A stretch of DNA of 64,000 bases from a beta proteobacterium AAP65 (GCA_001295865.1 LJHW01000034.1:1-64000), one strand, 5' to 3'; numbered from the stretch's first letter, positions 17,813 to 26,311 are shown. Notes: generated from the letters alone by a model not told the origin. Program-made: numbers and translations.

Positions 17813-18552
17813 TGCGGGCCTTGACCGGGGCCTGGCGCCTGCTGCGCGCCGTGCTGCACGTGCTGCACGGCATGGCGGTGATGACACGTTTCCCTCGTCT
17901 GAGTGCGGCCGAGCGCCACCAGCGCGTCCAGTGGTGGTCGGCCGGGCTGCTGCGGGCGGCGGGGCTGCGCCTGCAGGTCACCGGCGTGGCGCCCCGCGCC
18001 GGCGCCACGCTGGTGGTGGCCAACCACATCTCGTGGCTGGACATCGCGGCCATCCACGCCGCGGCGCCGCAGGTGCGCTTCGTCAGCAAGGCCGATGTGC
18101 TGCAGTGGCCGTTGCTGGGCTGGTTGATCCGTGGCGCTGGCACGCTGTTCATCGAACGTGAACGCAAGCGTGACGCCGTGCGCGTGGTGCACGCCATGGC
18201 CGAAGCGCTGCGTGCGGGCGATGCCGTGGCCGTGTTTCCCGAGGGCACCACGGGCCCCGGGCCCGAGCTGCTGCCCTTCCACGCCAACCTGCTGCAGGCG
18301 GCGATCAGCACTGGCACGCCGGTGCAGCCCGTGGTGCTGCGTTTCTCCGATGCGCACGGCCGCTTCAGCAAAGGGGTGGAGTTCCTCGGCGAGACCACGT
18401 TGTTGCAGAGCGTGTGGCGCGTGGCCACCGCGCGCGGGCTCACGGCGCACGTGGCACTGCTGCCCCCGGTCGGCACCGAGCATGCCGACCGCCGCGCGCT
18501 GGCCGAACACCTGCGGCAACTGATCGCCGAGCGCCTGGGCGGGCCGGGCTGA
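17812..18552 (+). CDS. 1-acyl-sn-glycerol-3-phosphate acyltransferase-like protein (PlsC family)
   Basis: 246-residue membrane-associated acyltransferase. The catalytic H(x4)D motif is ANHISWLDIA and the glycerol-phosphate-binding motif is FPEGTT. One N-terminal hydrophobic stretch (about 8-25) probably anchors it to the inner membrane. The start overlaps the pyrC' stop (TGATG), so it is translationally coupled to the pyrimidine genes, a placement recurrent in Burkholderiales without known metabolic reason. A hairpin resembling a terminator follows the gene. Confidence 0.88.
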   Translation: MRALTGAWRLLRAVLHVLHGMAVMTRFPRLSAAERHQRVQWWSAGLLRAAGLRLQVTGVAPRAGATLVVANHISWLDIAAIHAAAPQVRFVSKADVLQWPLLGWLIRGAGTLFIERERKRDAVRVVHAMAEALRAGDAVAVFPEGTTGPGPELLPFHANLLQAAISTGTPVQPVVLRFSDAHGRFSKGVEFLGETTLLQSVWRVATARGLTAHVALLPPVGTEHADRRALAEHLRQLIAERLGGPG

Positions 18553-18558
18553 CAGGCT

Positions 18559-18583
18559 GTCGCGCGGCTGCCATGCGCGCGAC
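18559..18583 (+). terminator. Hairpin after the pyr/plsC operon
   Basis: Perfect 8-base stem GTCGCGCG/CGCGCGAC with a 9-base loop, beginning seven bases after the acyltransferase stop and followed by TTCTCCCCC. The T-run is poor, so factor-independent termination is uncertain. Confidence 0.4.
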
Positions 18584-18627
18584 TTCTCCCCCTTGGCGGC
18601 CGGCGCCGCAGGCTTTAGCGTCAACGC

Positions 18628-19530
18628 ATGCTGCAGTTGCTGGCTTTTGACGACGACACCGCGCTGGCGCCAGCCCTCGCCCGGGCCCTGGGCTGCCCCT
18701 GGGCGCCCGTGCAGCGCCACCGCTTCCCTGACGGCGAAACACGCCTGCGCCTGCCCCCGGCGCTGCCGCCGCAGGTGGTGGTGCTTTGCGGGCTGCAGAA
18801 CCCCAACGCCAAGCTCACCGAACTCCTGCTGGCCGCTGCAGGCGCCCGCGAACTGGGCGCGCGGCAGCTCCTCCTCGTCAGCCCCTACCTGGCCTACATG
18901 CGCCAGGACCTGGCCTTCACCCCGGGCGAGGTGGTCAGCCAACGCCACCTGGGCGCCTTGCTGGCTGCGGCCTTCGAAGCCGTGGTCACGGTCGACCCGC
19001 ACCTGCACCGCGTGGCCACGCTCGACGAGGTGCTGCCCGGCCGCCGCGGCCTGGCCTTGAGCGCGGCGCCGCTGCTGGGCGCACACGTGGCCCGCCACGT
19101 GCCCGGCGCGCTGCTCGTGGCCCCCGATGAAGAAGCCGGCCAGTGGGTGCGGGCCGCGGCCCAGGCGGCCGGGCTGGCGCATGCCGTCTGCCGCAAGCAG
19201 CGCCATGGCGACCGTGAGGTCGAGGTGGTGCTGCCCGATGTGGACGTGAGCGGCCGTGCCGTTGTGCTGCTGGACGACGTGGCCAGCACGGGCCGCACGC
19301 TGATCGCCGCCGCACGGGGCGCGCTCGGCGCGGGGGCGATCAGCGTCGACGTGGCCGTCACGCACGCGCTCTTCGTCGGCGCGGCTGCTGCCGAAGTGCA
19401 GGCGGCGGGCGTGCGCCATGTCTGGAGCAGCGACTGCGTGCCCCACGCCAGCAATGCCGTGAGCGTGGCGCCGCTGCTGGCCGAGGCCGTGCAGCGGCTG
19501 GCCGGCGCCTTGCCGGTGGGTGCGTCATGA
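18628..19530 (+). CDS. Ribose-phosphate pyrophosphokinase-like protein (divergent PRPP synthetase)
   Basis: 300-residue protein of the PRPP synthetase family, which transfers pyrophosphate from ATP to ribose 5-phosphate. Conserved parts are RHRFPDGETRLRL near residue 30, SPYLAYMRQD in the catalytic flexible region, VDPHLHRV (metal/ATP), and the ribose phosphate loop VVLLDDVASTGRTL. It is shorter and more diverged than housekeeping Prs of about 315 residues, so it is likely a second paralogue. The ATG follows a weak TAGCGT hexamer by six bases. The stop overlaps the HD-GYP gene start (ATGA). Confidence 0.82.
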   Translation: MLQLLAFDDDTALAPALARALGCPWAPVQRHRFPDGETRLRLPPALPPQVVVLCGLQNPNAKLTELLLAAAGARELGARQLLLVSPYLAYMRQDLAFTPGEVVSQRHLGALLAAAFEAVVTVDPHLHRVATLDEVLPGRRGLALSAAPLLGAHVARHVPGALLVAPDEEAGQWVRAAAQAAGLAHAVCRKQRHGDREVEVVLPDVDVSGRAVVLLDDVASTGRTLIAAARGALGAGAISVDVAVTHALFVGAAAAEVQAAGVRHVWSSDCVPHASNAVSVAPLLAEAVQRLAGALPVGAS

Positions 19531-20744
19531 ACGCCCCGGCGCCACCGCCCCCCAACGTACCGCTGGGTGAGCTGATGGCGCTCACCGCCCCCGGTGCGCC
19601 CCTGCCTTTTGCCGTGCTGGACAGCAGGGGCCGGCTGCTGCTGGCAGCGGGCAAACAGTTGCAAGACGCCGAGCAGCTCAACGCCTTGATGGAACGCGGC
19701 GGCTGTGTCGATCCTGTGGAAGCCGAGGCCGCCCGCGCAGCGGCCCGCGCGGCCGCTGGCGGCGGTGCGGCGGCCGCTGGTGGCGGCGGCGCCGGCACGG
19801 GCCCGGTCGTGCGCCAGCGCACGTGGTTCGACCGCATGGAGCGGCAGATCTGGGCGTTGGACGACCTGCTGCGCGGCCTGGGGCGCGGCAGCACCCAGGC
19901 GGCACAGATCGAAGCCTTTGCCGAGGGCTACATCGCGCTGGTCGAGCGCCACCCCGATGCCGCGCTCTACCTCTGCGTGCGCCAGTACGACCGCCGTTTT
20001 GCGCTCTACGCACTCACGCACGCGCTGCACACGGCCACCGTGTCGCTGCTCACGGCCCGCCAGCTCGGCTGGGCGCCCGAGGCCCAGCGCTGCGCGGTGC
20101 GCGCCGCGCTGACCATGAACGCCTCCATCGTCGAGCTGCAGGCCCGCATGGCCGAGCAGAACGAGACGCCCAACGCGCGGCAGATGGCGCAGATCCGCGC
20201 CCATCCGCAAGAGTCGGCGCAGCTGTTGCGCCAGGCCGGTGTGCAAGACGTCGAGTGGCTGCAGGCCATCGAGCAACACCACGAAAGGCCGGGCGGTGGC
20301 GGTTACCCGCAGGGGCTGAACGAGGTTGGCACCCAGGCGCACCTGCTGCGCGCGGCCGATGTTTTCACGGCGAAGATCAGCCCGCGCGCTTTCCGCGCGC
20401 CGCTGACCACGCAGCTCGCTGCGCGTCAGCTGTTCCAGGAAGAAAAGGGCGGGCCGGTGGCCGCGGGCCTGATCAAGGCGGTGGGCGTTTACCCGCCGGG
20501 CGATTTTGTCTGGCTGAAGAACGGCGATGCCGGCATCGTCGTGCAGCGCGCGGCGCCGGGGCGCGGTGCGGTGGTGGTGTCGCTCTTCGGCGCCAACGGC
20601 CGGCCCGTGCCCGGTTCACCGCGGCGCGACACCGCCCAGCCCGAGTTCGGCATCAGTGGGTCGCTGGCCGAAAAGGCCAACCTGCCGCGGGTGCTGCCCG
20701 AGCAGGTCTACGGCCTGCTCGATCAGGAAGCACCGCCGGCCTGA
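19527..20744 (+). CDS. Degenerate HD-GYP domain protein
   Basis: 405-residue protein related to c-di-GMP phosphodiesterases of the HD-GYP class. The C-terminal half shows the HD-GYP frame: LTHALHTATVSLL, HPQESAQLLRQAGV, a preserved GYP-like element EQHHERPGGGGYPQGL, and RAADVFTAKISPR. However, the signature HDxGK is replaced by a stretch reading MNASIVE, so the catalytic metal site appears broken. An N-terminal region (about 1-60) and an Ala/Gly-rich linker (about 70-92) precede it. It may be a c-di-GMP sensor or a scaffold. It is translationally coupled to the PRPP synthetase-like gene and converges on gpmA. Confidence 0.8.
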   Translation: MNAPAPPPPNVPLGELMALTAPGAPLPFAVLDSRGRLLLAAGKQLQDAEQLNALMERGGCVDPVEAEAARAAARAAAGGGAAAAGGGGAGTGPVVRQRTWFDRMERQIWALDDLLRGLGRGSTQAAQIEAFAEGYIALVERHPDAALYLCVRQYDRRFALYALTHALHTATVSLLTARQLGWAPEAQRCAVRAALTMNASIVELQARMAEQNETPNARQMAQIRAHPQESAQLLRQAGVQDVEWLQAIEQHHERPGGGGYPQGLNEVGTQAHLLRAADVFTAKISPRAFRAPLTTQLAARQLFQEEKGGPVAAGLIKAVGVYPPGDFVWLKNGDAGIVVQRAAPGRGAVVVSLFGANGRPVPGSPRRDTAQPEFGISGSLAEKANLPRVLPEQVYGLLDQEAPPA

Positions 20745-20775
20745 GCCGGCCGGTGCCGTGCCTGCCGCCTTCGGT

Positions 20776-21528
20776 TCAGGCCGACTTGCCGGCGGCCTGG
20801 GCGGCCACCGCGGCGGCGGCTTTCGCGGCCGCTTCGGCGTCACCGAGGTAGTAGCTCTTCAGTGGCTTGAGCTGCGCGTCCAGCTCGTAGACGAGCGGGA
20901 TGCCGTTGGGGATGTTCACGCCGACGATGGCGTCGTCAGCCACGCTGTCGAGGTACTTCACCAGCGCGCGGATGCTGTTGCCGTGGGCCGCAATCACCAC
21001 ACGCTGGCCCGAGAGGATGGCCGGCGCGATGCGCTCGTTCCAGAAGGGCAGCACGCGGGCGACCGTGTCTTTCAGGCATTCGGTCAGCGGGATCTGCTCG
21101 GGCGCCAGCTTCGCGTAGCGCGTGTCGCTGCGCTCGCTGCGCGGGTCCGTGGCTTCCAGCGCCGGCGGGGGCGTGTCGTAGCTGCGGCGCCAGATCAGCA
21201 CCTGCTCGTCGCCGTACTGCTGGGCCATGTCGGCCTTGTTCAGGCCTTGCAGCGCACCGTAGTGGCGCTCGTTCAAGCGCCAGTCGTGCTGCACGGGCAA
21301 CCAGGTGCGGTCGAGCGCGTCGAGCGCGTGCCACAGCGTCCACACCGCGCGCTTGAGCACCGAGGTGTAGGCGACGTCGAAGTCGTAGCCCGCTTCCTTC
21401 AGCAGGCGGCCGGCCTCTTGCGCCTGGCGCACACCGGTGGCCGTGAGTGGCACGTCGGTCCAGCCGGTGAAGCGGTTTTCGAGATTCCAGGTGGATTCGC
21501 CGTGGCGTATGAGGACAAGCTTGTACAT
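20776..21528 (-). CDS. gpmA: 2,3-bisphosphoglycerate-dependent phosphoglycerate mutase
   Basis: 250-residue glycolytic/gluconeogenic enzyme interconverting 3- and 2-phosphoglycerate. The phosphohistidine motif LIRHGES places the catalytic His at residue 9; [22 protein letters not shown] and the second His in [12 protein letters not shown] are intact. The C-terminus ends in an Ala/Lys-rich tail of about 20 residues beyond the enzyme core, mild and probably disordered. It is divergent from yibN with 59 bases between, where two -10 hexamers overlap on opposite strands. Confidence 0.96.
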   Translation of the reverse strand: MYKLVLIRHGESTWNLENRFTGWTDVPLTATGVRQAQEAGRLLKEAGYDFDVAYTSVLKRAVWTLWHALDALDRTWLPVQHDWRLNERHYGALQGLNKADMAQQYGDEQVLIWRRSYDTPPPALEATDPRSERSDTRYAKLAPEQIPLTECLKDTVARVLPFWNERIAPAILSGQRVVIAAHGNSIRALVKYLDSVADDAIVGVNIPNGIPLVYELDAQLKPLKSYYLGDAEAAAKAAAAVAAQAAGKSA

Positions 21529-21536
21529 GGACCCGG

Positions 21537-21542
21537 ATTCTA
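21537..21542 (-). promoter_or_regulatory. -10-like hexamer TAGAAT of gpmA
   Basis: TAGAAT read on the minus strand, eight bases before the gpmA ATG. It overlaps the plus-strand TATAAT by two bases, so the two divergent promoters probably exclude one another. Confidence 0.45.
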
Positions 21543-21546
21543 TAAT
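21541..21546 (+). promoter_or_regulatory. -10 hexamer TATAAT for the yibN-grxC transcript
   Basis: A consensus TATAAT 41 bases before the GTG of yibN. TTGTAC at 21521-21526 would give a spacer of only 14, so no convincing -35 is seen; an activator or extended contacts may compensate. Confidence 0.5.
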
Positions 21547-21587
21547 TCGGGGTTTGCATAGACGCGCCTTGCAGCGCAGGCCTCCCG

Positions 21588-22064
21588 GTGAATTTCTTTC
21601 TCGACAACTGGCCCCTCTTTGCCCTGGCGGCCACTTCTGGCGGCTTGCTGCTGTGGCCCCTGGTCAAGGGCGGCAGCGCGGCAGGCAGCGTGAGCACGGC
21701 CGAGGCGGTGCGCTTGATCAACCGCGAACGTGGTGTGCTCATCGACGTGGGTGAACCAACCGAGTACGCCGCTGGTCACGCCGCGGGTGCGCGCAACCTT
21801 CCTTTCGGTCAATTGGAAGGCCACAAGTCGCTGCCCACCAACAAGCAGCTGCCTTTGCTGGTGCTGTGTCCCACGGGTGCGCGCGCCGGCCGAGCGGCCG
21901 GGCTGCTGCGCAAGGCCGGCTACGAAAAGGCCGTGGCCGTTGCCGGGGGCACCGCGGCTTGGCGCGAGGCCAGCCTGCCGGTCGAGAAACAAGCGGCCGA
22001 GGGTGACAAGAGCGAAAAGAGTGAAAAGGCCGACAAGCCTGAGAAGGGCGGCAAGGCCGCCTGA
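21588..22064 (+). CDS. yibN: Membrane-anchored rhodanese-like protein (YibN type)
   Basis: 158-residue single-domain rhodanese. One N-terminal membrane segment (about 7-26) is followed by the rhodanese fold (about 35-130) with the active-site loop LCPTGARAG; Cys94 is the predicted persulfide-bearing residue. The last 25 residues are a Lys/Glu-rich, nearly repetitive charged tail, longer than in the E. coli protein. It heads the yibN-grxC-secB-gpsA order conserved from E. coli to betaproteobacteria, which ties it loosely to thiol handling and export. GTG start; an ATG is absent nearby. Confidence 0.9.
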   Translation: MNFFLDNWPLFALAATSGGLLLWPLVKGGSAAGSVSTAEAVRLINRERGVLIDVGEPTEYAAGHAAGARNLPFGQLEGHKSLPTNKQLPLLVLCPTGARAGRAAGLLRKAGYEKAVAVAGGTAAWREASLPVEKQAAEGDKSEKSEKADKPEKGGKAA

Positions 22065-22105
22065 TCGTTCAACCCCTGCTGCATCCCTGTACCGAAAGGC
22101 ACCGC

Positions 22106-22372
22106 ATGAGCCCCGTGACCATGTACACCACGCAGGTCTGCCCCTTCTGCATCCGGGCCAAGGCCCTGCTCAAGCAGCGTGGTGTCGAGCAGATCCAGGA
22201 GATCCGCATCGATCTCGACCCCGTGCAGCGCCAGCACATGATGGAGATCACCGGCCGCCGCACGGTGCCGCAGATCTTCATCGGCGAGACCCACGTCGGT
22301 GGCTGCGACGACCTCATCGCGCTCGACCAGAAAGGCGGCCTCCTGCCGCTGCTGGGCCAGGCTGCCGGCTGA
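22106..22372 (+). CDS. grxC: Glutaredoxin 3
   Basis: 88-residue glutathione-dependent thiol-disulfide oxidoreductase. The dithiol active site is CPFC at residues 12-15 (E. coli GrxC has CPYC), the cis-Pro motif is RTVPQIFI, and GGCDDL marks the glutathione-binding end. GAAAGG lies six bases before the ATG. It follows yibN by 41 bases and precedes secB, the conserved arrangement. Confidence 0.96.
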   Translation: MSPVTMYTTQVCPFCIRAKALLKQRGVEQIQEIRIDLDPVQRQHMMEITGRRTVPQIFIGETHVGGCDDLIALDQKGGLLPLLGQAAG

Positions 22373-22509
22373 GACGCGGGCCCCCCGTATCGCGGGGAGC
22401 TGGTGCCCGGTCCCCCGCCCGGCGCGCCGCAGGCGCTCGGCCATAATCCCGCGCTGCGGCTCGGTGCCACCTGCGGCGCCGGGCTTTGTCACCTTTGGAA
22501 CCACCTCTC

Positions 22510-22980
22510 ATGGCCGACGAGACCCCCGTTTTCCAGATCCAGCGCATGTACCTGAAGGACCTGTCGCTGGAGCAACCCAATTCGCCGGCGATCCTGCTCG
22601 AGCAGGCACAGCCGCAGGTCGACATCAACCTCGGCATGGGCGCGCAGCCGGTGCAAGACGGCATCTTCGAAGTGACCGTCACCGCTACCGTCACCACCAA
22701 GGTCAAGGACAAGGTGCTGTTCCTGGTGGAGGCCAAGCAGGCCGGCATCTTCGAGATCCGCAACGTTCCCGAAGACCAGATGCAGGGCATCATCAGCATC
22801 GTCTGCCCGCAGATGATCTACCCCTACCTGCGCGCCATCGTCAGCGATGTCTGCACCCGTGCCGGATTCCCGCCCATCCTGCTGACGGAAGTGAACTTCC
22901 AGGCCATGTTCGAAGCGCAGCAGGCCCAGATGGCAGCCCAGGCCAACGGCGGCTCGAGCATCATCACTGGCGTGAATTAA
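22510..22980 (+). CDS. secB: Protein-export chaperone SecB
   Basis: 156-residue cytosolic tetrameric chaperone that keeps precursors unfolded and hands them to SecA. Diagnostic segments are [42 protein letters not shown] and [18 protein letters not shown] 22510 begins [13 protein letters not shown], matching family N-termini; an upstream GTG is rejected. The 137-base gap from grxC contains a CATAAT hexamer (22442-22447) and a short GC hairpin but no clear -35, so secB may have its own promoter. Confidence 0.97.
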   Translation: MADETPVFQIQRMYLKDLSLEQPNSPAILLEQAQPQVDINLGMGAQPVQDGIFEVTVTATVTTKVKDKVLFLVEAKQAGIFEIRNVPEDQMQGIISIVCPQMIYPYLRAIVSDVCTRAGFPPILLTEVNFQAMFEAQQAQMAAQANGGSSIITGVN

Positions 22981-22981
22981 G

Positions 22982-23078
22982 GGCCCCAGGCTTGTCGCTG
23001 CGCGCCTTCGCCACCCCGGAGGGGCTCTTTCCGGACCGGGGGACCCGGATCCGGGAAGGGTTGGGCGCAGCGAGCCTG
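22982..23078. repeat. Structured intergenic repeat, copy 2 (REP-like)
   Basis: Fills the secB-gpsA gap. The outer arms, CAGGCT plus CGCTGCGC (22987-23003, with a 3-base bulge) and GCGCAGCGAGCCTG (23065-23078), are inverted, and inside are a CCCCGGAGGGG hairpin and GGCCCC-type ends as in the element before ruvX. The right arm ends on the first base of the gpsA GTG. Relationship to copy 1 is judged by shared architecture and short matches, not by alignment software. Confidence 0.55.
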
Positions 23079-24079
23079 TGAAGATCGCTGTTCTTGGCGC
23101 GGGCGCCTGGGGCACAGCGCTGGCCATGGCCGCTGCGCAGCGCCACGACACGGTGTTGTGGTCGCGCGATCCAGCCCAGGCCCAGGCCCTGGGCGCTGAG
23201 CGCCGCAACAGCCGCTACCTCGGCGAGGTTTCGCTGCCGCCGACCCTGCGCGTCACCGCCGACTTCAATGCGGCCTTGGCCCACGCGCGCGCCGGCCTCA
23301 CTGTCATTGCCACGCCGATGGCAGCGTTGCGCGAACAGCTCGGCCGTTTGCCCGATGGGCGAGCGGTGCTGTGGCTGTGCAAAGGCTTCGAGGCCGGCAG
23401 CGGCGCCCTGGGCCACGAGGTGGCGCGCGAGGTGCGGCCCGCAGCTGCAGCCGGCGTGTTGTCGGGCCCCAGCTTCGCCCTCGAAGTCGCGCGCGGCCAG
23501 CCCACCGCGCTGGTGGCGGCCAGCAGCGACGGCGCGCTGTGCCAGGCGGCAGTGGCCGCCTTCCATGGCGATGGGCTGCGCGTCTACACGAGCAGTGATG
23601 TCGTGGGCGTGGAAGTGGGCGGCGCCGTGAAAAACGTGCTGGCCATTGCCACAGGCATCGTCGATGGCCTCGCCACCGGCGGCCGCGCGGGCGCGCCGGG
23701 GCTGAACGCCCGCGCCGCGCTCATCACCCGTGGCCTGGCCGAGATGACCCGCCTGGGCGTGGCGCTGGGCGCACGCCCCGACACCTTCATGGGTTTGTCG
23801 GGCCTGGGCGACCTGGTGCTCACGGCCACTGGCGATCTTTCCCGCAACCGGCGTGTCGGCCTGATGCTGGCCGCTGGGCGCAGCCTGCCCGACACGCTGC
23901 GCGAACTCGGCCACGTGGCCGAGGGCGTCTACAGCGCCGTGACGGTGCGCAACCGCGCCCGCGCGGTGGGTGTGGAGATGCCCATCACCGATGCCGTCTG
24001 TGAAGTGCTGGAAGGGCAGCTCAGCCCTGGCGAAGCGTTGCGCCTGCTGATGGCGCGCGACCCGCGGCCGGAAGTCTGA
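23078..24079 (+). CDS. gpsA: NAD(P)-dependent glycerol-3-phosphate dehydrogenase
   Basis: 333-residue enzyme reducing dihydroxyacetone phosphate to sn-glycerol 3-phosphate for phospholipids. The Rossmann motif is [12 protein letters not shown] at the N-terminus; [19 protein letters not shown], the catalytic Lys region [11 protein letters not shown] and [11 protein letters not shown] are intact. The GTG start is forced, since the nucleotide-binding strand begins at residue 2 and no ATG lies upstream. The start codon's first base lies in the right arm of the intergenic repeat, so folding of the mRNA could hide the start. Confidence 0.96.
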   Translation: MKIAVLGAGAWGTALAMAAAQRHDTVLWSRDPAQAQALGAERRNSRYLGEVSLPPTLRVTADFNAALAHARAGLTVIATPMAALREQLGRLPDGRAVLWLCKGFEAGSGALGHEVAREVRPAAAAGVLSGPSFALEVARGQPTALVAASSDGALCQAAVAAFHGDGLRVYTSSDVVGVEVGGAVKNVLAIATGIVDGLATGGRAGAPGLNARAALITRGLAEMTRLGVALGARPDTFMGLSGLGDLVLTATGDLSRNRRVGLMLAAGRSLPDTLRELGHVAEGVYSAVTVRNRARAVGVEMPITDAVCEVLEGQLSPGEALRLLMARDPRPEV

Positions 24080-24094
24080 TCGCGGTCGGGCTGC

Positions 24095-24116
24095 GGGGCT
24101 GTGGTGCCACGGCCCC
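24095..24116. terminator. Hairpin between convergent gpsA and trmL
   Basis: Ten-base arms GGGGCTGTGG and CCACGGCCCC (one G-U pair) with a two-base loop fill the gap between the convergent stops. There is no T-run on either side; it may block read-through in both directions. Confidence 0.4.
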
Positions 24117-24590
24117 TCAGCCCGCAGCGCCCTCGTAGCCACACTGGCGCCAGGCCTCGAACACCGCGACCGCCACCGCATTGCTGAGGTTCAGGCTGCG
24201 CTGGCCCGGGCGCATGGGCAGGCGCACCCGCTGCGCCGGCGCAAAACTTTCGCGCAGATCGGCCGGCAGGCCGGCGGTCTCGCAGCCGAAGACCAGCCAG
24301 TCGCCCGCCTGCCAGCGCAAAGCCGGCAGGGCCTGCGAACCGCGGGTGGTGAAGGCGAAGCAGCGCTGCGGGTCGGGGCGTTCGGTGTGCAGCAGGGCTT
24401 CCCAGGAAGCATGGCGCCGCACCGCAGCGTACTCGTGGTAGTCCAGGCCCGCGCGGCGCAGCAGCTTGTCGTCCATCGAGAAGCCCAGCGGCTCCACCAG
24501 GTGCAGGGTGCAACCGGTGTTGGCCGCCAGGCGGATCACGTTCCCGGTGTTGGGCGGTATCTCGGGGTGCACGAGCACGATGTGGAACAT
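24117..24590 (-). CDS. trmL: tRNA (cytidine(34)-2'-O)-methyltransferase
   Basis: 157-residue SPOUT methyltransferase that 2'-O-methylates the wobble base of tRNA-Leu. The start MFHIVLVHPEIPPNTGN and the knot motifs ANTGCTLHLVEPLGF, VFGCETAGLP and MRPGQRSLNLSNAVA are typical. I set the ATG that begins MFHIVLV; an upstream ATG would add 12 residues absent from the family. It follows comF on the same strand after 13 bases, and its neighbourhood beside gpsA is also conserved in enterobacteria. Confidence 0.94.
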   Translation of the reverse strand: MFHIVLVHPEIPPNTGNVIRLAANTGCTLHLVEPLGFSMDDKLLRRAGLDYHEYAAVRRHASWEALLHTERPDPQRCFAFTTRGSQALPALRWQAGDWLVFGCETAGLPADLRESFAPAQRVRLPMRPGQRSLNLSNAVAVAVFEAWRQCGYEGAAG

Positions 24591-24603
24591 GGGGGTTCGG
24601 GTC

Positions 24604-25332
24604 TCAGTTGTCGGTGCTGGGTTCATCGGGCGTGCGCGCCAGCACCCAGATCTCGACGGCTGCCGCGCCCGCGCGGCGCAAGACGCTGGCCGCTTCGCGC
24701 ACGGTGGCCCCGGTGGTCATCACGTCGTCGACCAGCGCCACCCGGCGCCCGTGCAAACAGGCACGACGCTGCGGGTCGGCCATGAAGGCCGTGCGCAGGT
24801 TGCGCTGGCGCTCGGCGCGCGTCAGGGCGCTTTGGTGGGCGGTGTCCAGCGGCCGCTGCAACAGGTCGGCTTCCGCCGGCAGCGCGAGCGCCTGCGCCAC
24901 CCGCCGGGCCAGCTCCCAGGCCTGGTTGTAGCCGCGCTCGCGAAGGCGCTGGGGCGACAGCGGCACGGCCAGCACGGCATCGGGCGCCAGACGCGGCGCC
25001 TGCTGCATCGAAGCACACACGGCCGCGGTGAGCTGCGCCGCCAGGGGCACGGCCAGTTCGGCGCGGCCCTGGAACTTGAAGGCCGTGATGAGGCGGTCCC
25101 AAGGGAAGGTGTAGTCGGCCGCGCAGACGGTGTGCTCGAAGGGGGGTGTGTCGTGCAGGCAGGCGCCGCAGCGCGGCAGGTTCAGACCGGTGGGCAGGCC
25201 GCACTGGCCGCAGCGCGGGCGCGGTGCGGCGTAGCGGCCCACGCAGTCGGCGCAGAGCCCGGCGCTGGCCCAGCGTCGGCAGACTTCGCACTGCTGGGGC
25301 AGCGGCGGCCGGGCCGGGGCGGTGCGGAGCAT
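24604..25332 (-). CDS. ComF family protein (phosphoribosyltransferase-like)
   Basis: 242-residue protein of the ComF/GntX family, linked to DNA uptake and use as a nutrient. Zinc-binding cysteines cluster at the N-terminus (CEVC, CADC, CGQCG, CGAC), followed by FEHTVCAADYTFPWDRLI and a C-terminal PRPP-binding motif VALVDDVMTTGAT. I chose the ATG reading MLRTAPA, which has a TATATT hexamer six bases upstream; an ATG at 25356 would add eight residues and overlap the start codon of the divergent gene. Function in natural competence is known for the family and not proven here. Confidence 0.88.
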   Translation of the reverse strand: MLRTAPARPPLPQQCEVCRRWASAGLCADCVGRYAAPRPRCGQCGLPTGLNLPRCGACLHDTPPFEHTVCAADYTFPWDRLITAFKFQGRAELAVPLAAQLTAAVCASMQQAPRLAPDAVLAVPLSPQRLRERGYNQAWELARRVAQALALPAEADLLQRPLDTAHQSALTRAERQRNLRTAFMADPQRRACLHGRRVALVDDVMTTGATVREAASVLRRAGAAAVEIWVLARTPDEPSTDN

Positions 25333-25338
25333 CGGCTC

Positions 25339-25346
25339 AATATACT
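25339..25346. promoter_or_regulatory. Shared divergent -10 element AATATACT
   Basis: Read forward, TATACT ends eight bases before the methyltransferase ATG (25355); read in reverse, TATATT ends six bases before the comF ATG (25332). The same eight bases could serve both promoters, giving mutually exclusive, nearly leaderless transcripts. Confidence 0.45.
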
Positions 25347-25354
25347 GCCCAGCC

Positions 25355-26284
25355 ATGGCATCCCCCGACCCCGGCGGCAGCGTCAAGGCCCGTCCGCTGG
25401 ACGCCCATGCACTGGCGCGAGCGCAACGCCGGCTGCAAGCGGCTGCGCAGCCGCCCTGGCTGCACGCCGAAGTGGCGCGCCGCATGGCCGAGCGGCTCCC
25501 GCTGATTAAGCGCCAGCCGGCCGTGGTGGCCGACTGGGGCGCCTTTCTTGGTGCCAGCCAGGCCCTGCTGCGCGAGCGCTACCCGCAGGCACGCCTGCTG
25601 GCCGTTGAGCAGGAGGCTGCCCGGCGTGACGCCACGGCCGCGGCGCTGCAGCAGCCCTGGTGGTCGCCGCGGCGCTGGGCCGGTGGCGCGGCGCTGGCGC
25701 TCTGCGCCGACGCCGTCACGCCCGGCCAGGCACAGCTGGTGTGGGCCAACATGGGCCTGCATGGCGTGGCCGCGCCGCAGCAACTGATGCGGCAGTGGCA
25801 CCAGGCGCTGGGGGTCGATGGTTTCCTGATGTTCTCCACGCTGGGGCCCGGCACGCTGACCCGCTTGCAGGCCCTGTACCGGGCGCAGGGCTGGCCGCCG
25901 CCGCTGGCCCCCTTCGTCGACATGCACGACCTCGGCGACATGTTGATCGAAGCCGGCTTTGCCGACCCGGTGATGGACCAGGAAACCGTCACGCTGACCT
26001 GGGCCTCGCCCCAGGCCTTGCTGGTCGAACTGCGGGCGATGGGGGCCAACGTGGCCCTGGGCCGACACGCTGGCCTGCGCACGCCGCGCTGGCAGATGCA
26101 ACTCTTGCAGGCCCTGGGCAGCCTCGCGGTGGGTGAAGGGCGCCTCGCGCTCGACTTCGAAATCGTTTACGGCCACGCCTTCAGGCCGGTGCCCCGGGCC
26201 CGCGTGGCGGCCGAAACGCAGGTGCCGCTGGCCGACCTGCGGGCCATGGTCAAGGCCGGGCGCCGGCCGGGTGAACAGGGCTGA
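25355..26284 (+). CDS. BioC-like SAM-dependent methyltransferase domain protein
   Basis: 309-residue protein resembling the betaproteobacterial BioC-like methyltransferases often labelled biotin synthesis protein. The SAM site is diverged: VVADWGAFLGASQALL replaces the usual GxGxG loop, though the following ALCADAVTP and VWANMGLHGVAAPQQLM fit motifs II and III, and MFSTLGPGTLTRLQAL matches BioC's FSTFGPGTLxEL. The FVDMHDLGDMLIEAGFADPVMDQE segment is also BioC-like. Activity on malonyl-ACP is possible but unproven because the glycine loop is weak. It is divergent from comF. Confidence 0.72.
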   Translation: MASPDPGGSVKARPLDAHALARAQRRLQAAAQPPWLHAEVARRMAERLPLIKRQPAVVADWGAFLGASQALLRERYPQARLLAVEQEAARRDATAAALQQPWWSPRRWAGGAALALCADAVTPGQAQLVWANMGLHGVAAPQQLMRQWHQALGVDGFLMFSTLGPGTLTRLQALYRAQGWPPPLAPFVDMHDLGDMLIEAGFADPVMDQETVTLTWASPQALLVELRAMGANVALGRHAGLRTPRWQMQLLQALGSLAVGEGRLALDFEIVYGHAFRPVPRARVAAETQVPLADLRAMVKAGRRPGEQG

Positions 26285-26311
26285 CCCCAGGATGCGGCAG
26301 CGCGGGCCCGC

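Noticed and set aside
22442-22447. CATAAT as a firm secB promoter
   Set aside because: No -35 and GC-rich surroundings; kept only as a mention.
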